This document shows positions 63,078 to 64,000 of a stretch of 64,000 bases of DNA, in pieces. The stretch is from DAOUJI01 sp965237875 (lineage in GTDB: Bacteria > Chloroflexota > Dehalococcoidia > Lucifugimonadales > JAGWBF01), in the NCBI GenBank assembly GCA_965237875.1, contig CBDEGP010000002.1, positions 1,240,001-1,304,000 of the forward strand, read 5' to 3'. The notes beneath the pieces are model-generated. The model saw only the letters and a program-made list of their open reading frames with translations, did no database searches and was not told the origin of the DNA. Numbering within the stretch: position 1 is the first letter of the stretch; each line of letters begins with the position of its first letter. The translations under genes and the position numbers were made by a program.

Positions 63078-64000
63078 ATGAAGCTGAACCCGAAGAACAT
63101 CCTGTTTGGAGACGATACGGAGAAGAAAGGTCCCGTGTTGCTGGCGGTGACGCCGCCCCGCGCAGGGGAGCGCACGCTGCTGGGCGTGGAGAACATGCTC
63201 GGCTCCATCGCGGTGCCGGAGCCCTTCTCTTTGGAGCTGGCCGCCGACATGGACGGCGTGACCCTCATGGCCCGCTGCCTCGACGACGAGGTGGTGAGAG
63301 GCCAGCTCTCCGCTCACTACCCCCAGGCCCGCATACAGAAAGTGGACGAGGAGGACGACCCCCTGCGCCTGGGCGAGGGGGAGCGGGCGTGGAGCATGAC
63401 CCTGCGGGCCGACGGCCCCGAGTACGTCCCGCTGAGGACGTTCCGCGACGACGACCTGCTCGACCCGGGCTCGGACCCCCTCATCGCCCTGATGGGCGCG
63501 CTCTCGGCCCTCCACGAGGGGGAGCGGGTGGCGGCGCGGCTGTTGCTGCGCTCCCTCGGCCCCGACTGGTCGCAGGCCCACATGGACAAGGCCCACAAGC
63601 GGCCCGGCATGGAGCCCAGGGAACCCGCCTACACCTACCAGACCAAGCCCCTCCAGATGGACGGAGTGACGATGGCCGTCCTCGGTATCGGCGCGCTCGC
63701 CGCCCTCAAGGGCTACCTGTGGGTGCAGGACGGGGAGATATGGAAGGCGGCGCTTCTGGGGACGGGAACCGCCCTGGGGCTGGCCGCAGGGGGCTGGGCC
63801 GGGTGGCGGTGGAAGAAGGCCCGCAAGCGGGTAGAAGACCCGCTGCTCATCAAGGAGAAGGTCTCCCGCATCGCCTTCGACGCCGAGCTCCAGGTCGTCG
63901 CCGTCCTGCCCGCCGAGACAAGGCAGGAGCGCGCCAGGGAGCTTCTCGGCCCGGTGGCCGCCGCCTACCGCCACTTCGACAACCCGGCCGGGGCGCGGTT
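63078..64000 (+). CDS. Conjugative transfer protein, N-terminal part (runs off the window)
   Basis: 307 codons from the ATG at 63078 (behind AAGGAAGG) with no stop before the window edge. SPLIALMGALSALHEGERV-type sequence (codons around 63478-63530), RLLLRSLGPDW, and a hydrophobic pair (GVTMAVLGIGALAALKGYLW, ALLGTGTALGLAAGGWAGW) are what I expect in the N-terminal half of TraG/HerA-like T4SS proteins. The ATPase half, if present, lies beyond the window. It follows the VirB4 gene by 38 nt. Confidence 0.65.
   Translation, partial: MKLNPKNILFGDDTEKKGPVLLAVTPPRAGERTLLGVENMLGSIAVPEPFSLELAADMDGVTLMARCLDDEVVRGQLSAHYPQARIQKVDEEDDPLRLGEGERAWSMTLRADGPEYVPLRTFRDDDLLDPGSDPLIALMGALSALHEGERVAARLLLRSLGPDWSQAHMDKAHKRPGMEPREPAYTYQTKPLQMDGVTMAVLGIGALAALKGYLWVQDGEIWKAALLGTGTALGLAAGGWAGWRWKKARKRVEDPLLIKEKVSRIAFDAELQVVAVLPAETRQERARELLGPVAAAYRHFDNPAGAR

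Overview
The window is GC-rich, gene-dense bacterial chromosome. Several features suggest a marine or host-associated Chloroflexota of the SAR202/Dehalococcoidia type. These are five luciferase-like (LLM) flavin/F420 oxidoreductases, three of them a tandem paralogue set, a lipoprotein with a TP-rich linker, a very large secreted protein with eukaryote-like modules, and a sterol-methyltransferase homologue. The taxonomic placement is inference; there is no rRNA or other marker in the window.

Layout. 0-2.4 kb: a type II restriction-modification pair on the minus strand, with the nuclease cut by the window edge. 2.4-12 kb: a metabolic block with an S9 peptidase, two LLM oxidoreductases, a repeat-rich gap with a MITE-like element, an alpha/beta hydrolase, and three adjacent LLM paralogues. 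12-14.5 kb: a second restriction-modification system, a Dam-type methylase with a NotI-like nuclease. Its 5' end carries a perfect 448-bp tandem duplication. 14.5-18.8 kb: a flavin-dependent halogenase-like enzyme, a peptide-type ABC solute-binding lipoprotein, and a PPOX/FMN protein split by an in-frame amber codon. 19-22.4 kb: core information genes greA, lysS, serS and tRNA-Ala(GGC). 22.9-24 kb: the sterol C-24 methyltransferase-like gene.

24.3-35 kb is an accessory island. Copies of a dispersed, foldable ~70-nt repeat lie at 24.36, 26.70 and 34.93 kb, all in the same orientation. Between the last two copies sits the most unusual locus. It has a small excisionase-type HTH gene, then a C5 DNA methyltransferase fused to a MutY/Mig-like [4Fe-4S] DNA glycosylase. 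A protein with two GHKL ATPase domains (Hsp90/MORC-like at the N terminus, histidine-kinase-like at the C terminus) and a receiver-like protein follow. A small ORF, a ParA ATPase and an overlapping partner complete the segment. The four-gene core is tightly spaced or overlapping. I read it as a candidate phosphorelay-controlled DNA-modification or defence system that carries its own repair domain for deaminated 5-methylcytosine.

35-38 kb: an NAD(P)-binding epimerase-like protein and a LuxR-type two-component pair. 39-50.8 kb: a giant secreted subtilisin-like adhesin with PPC, P-domain, Ig-like and FN3 domains and VLR-like leucine-rich repeats. One in-frame TAG interrupts it, and a 13-C tract lies upstream. 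50.8-64 kb: an integrated conjugative element or plasmid-like region. It contains an XRE regulator, a TPR protein, a protein with four HTH domains next to a ~1-kb non-coding array of hairpin repeats, and a coiled-coil protein. A type IV secretion gene run follows (secreted protein, VirB6/TrbL-like, two VirB2-like pilins, an enlarged PrgI protein, a VirB4-like ATPase, and a partial transfer protein leaving the window).
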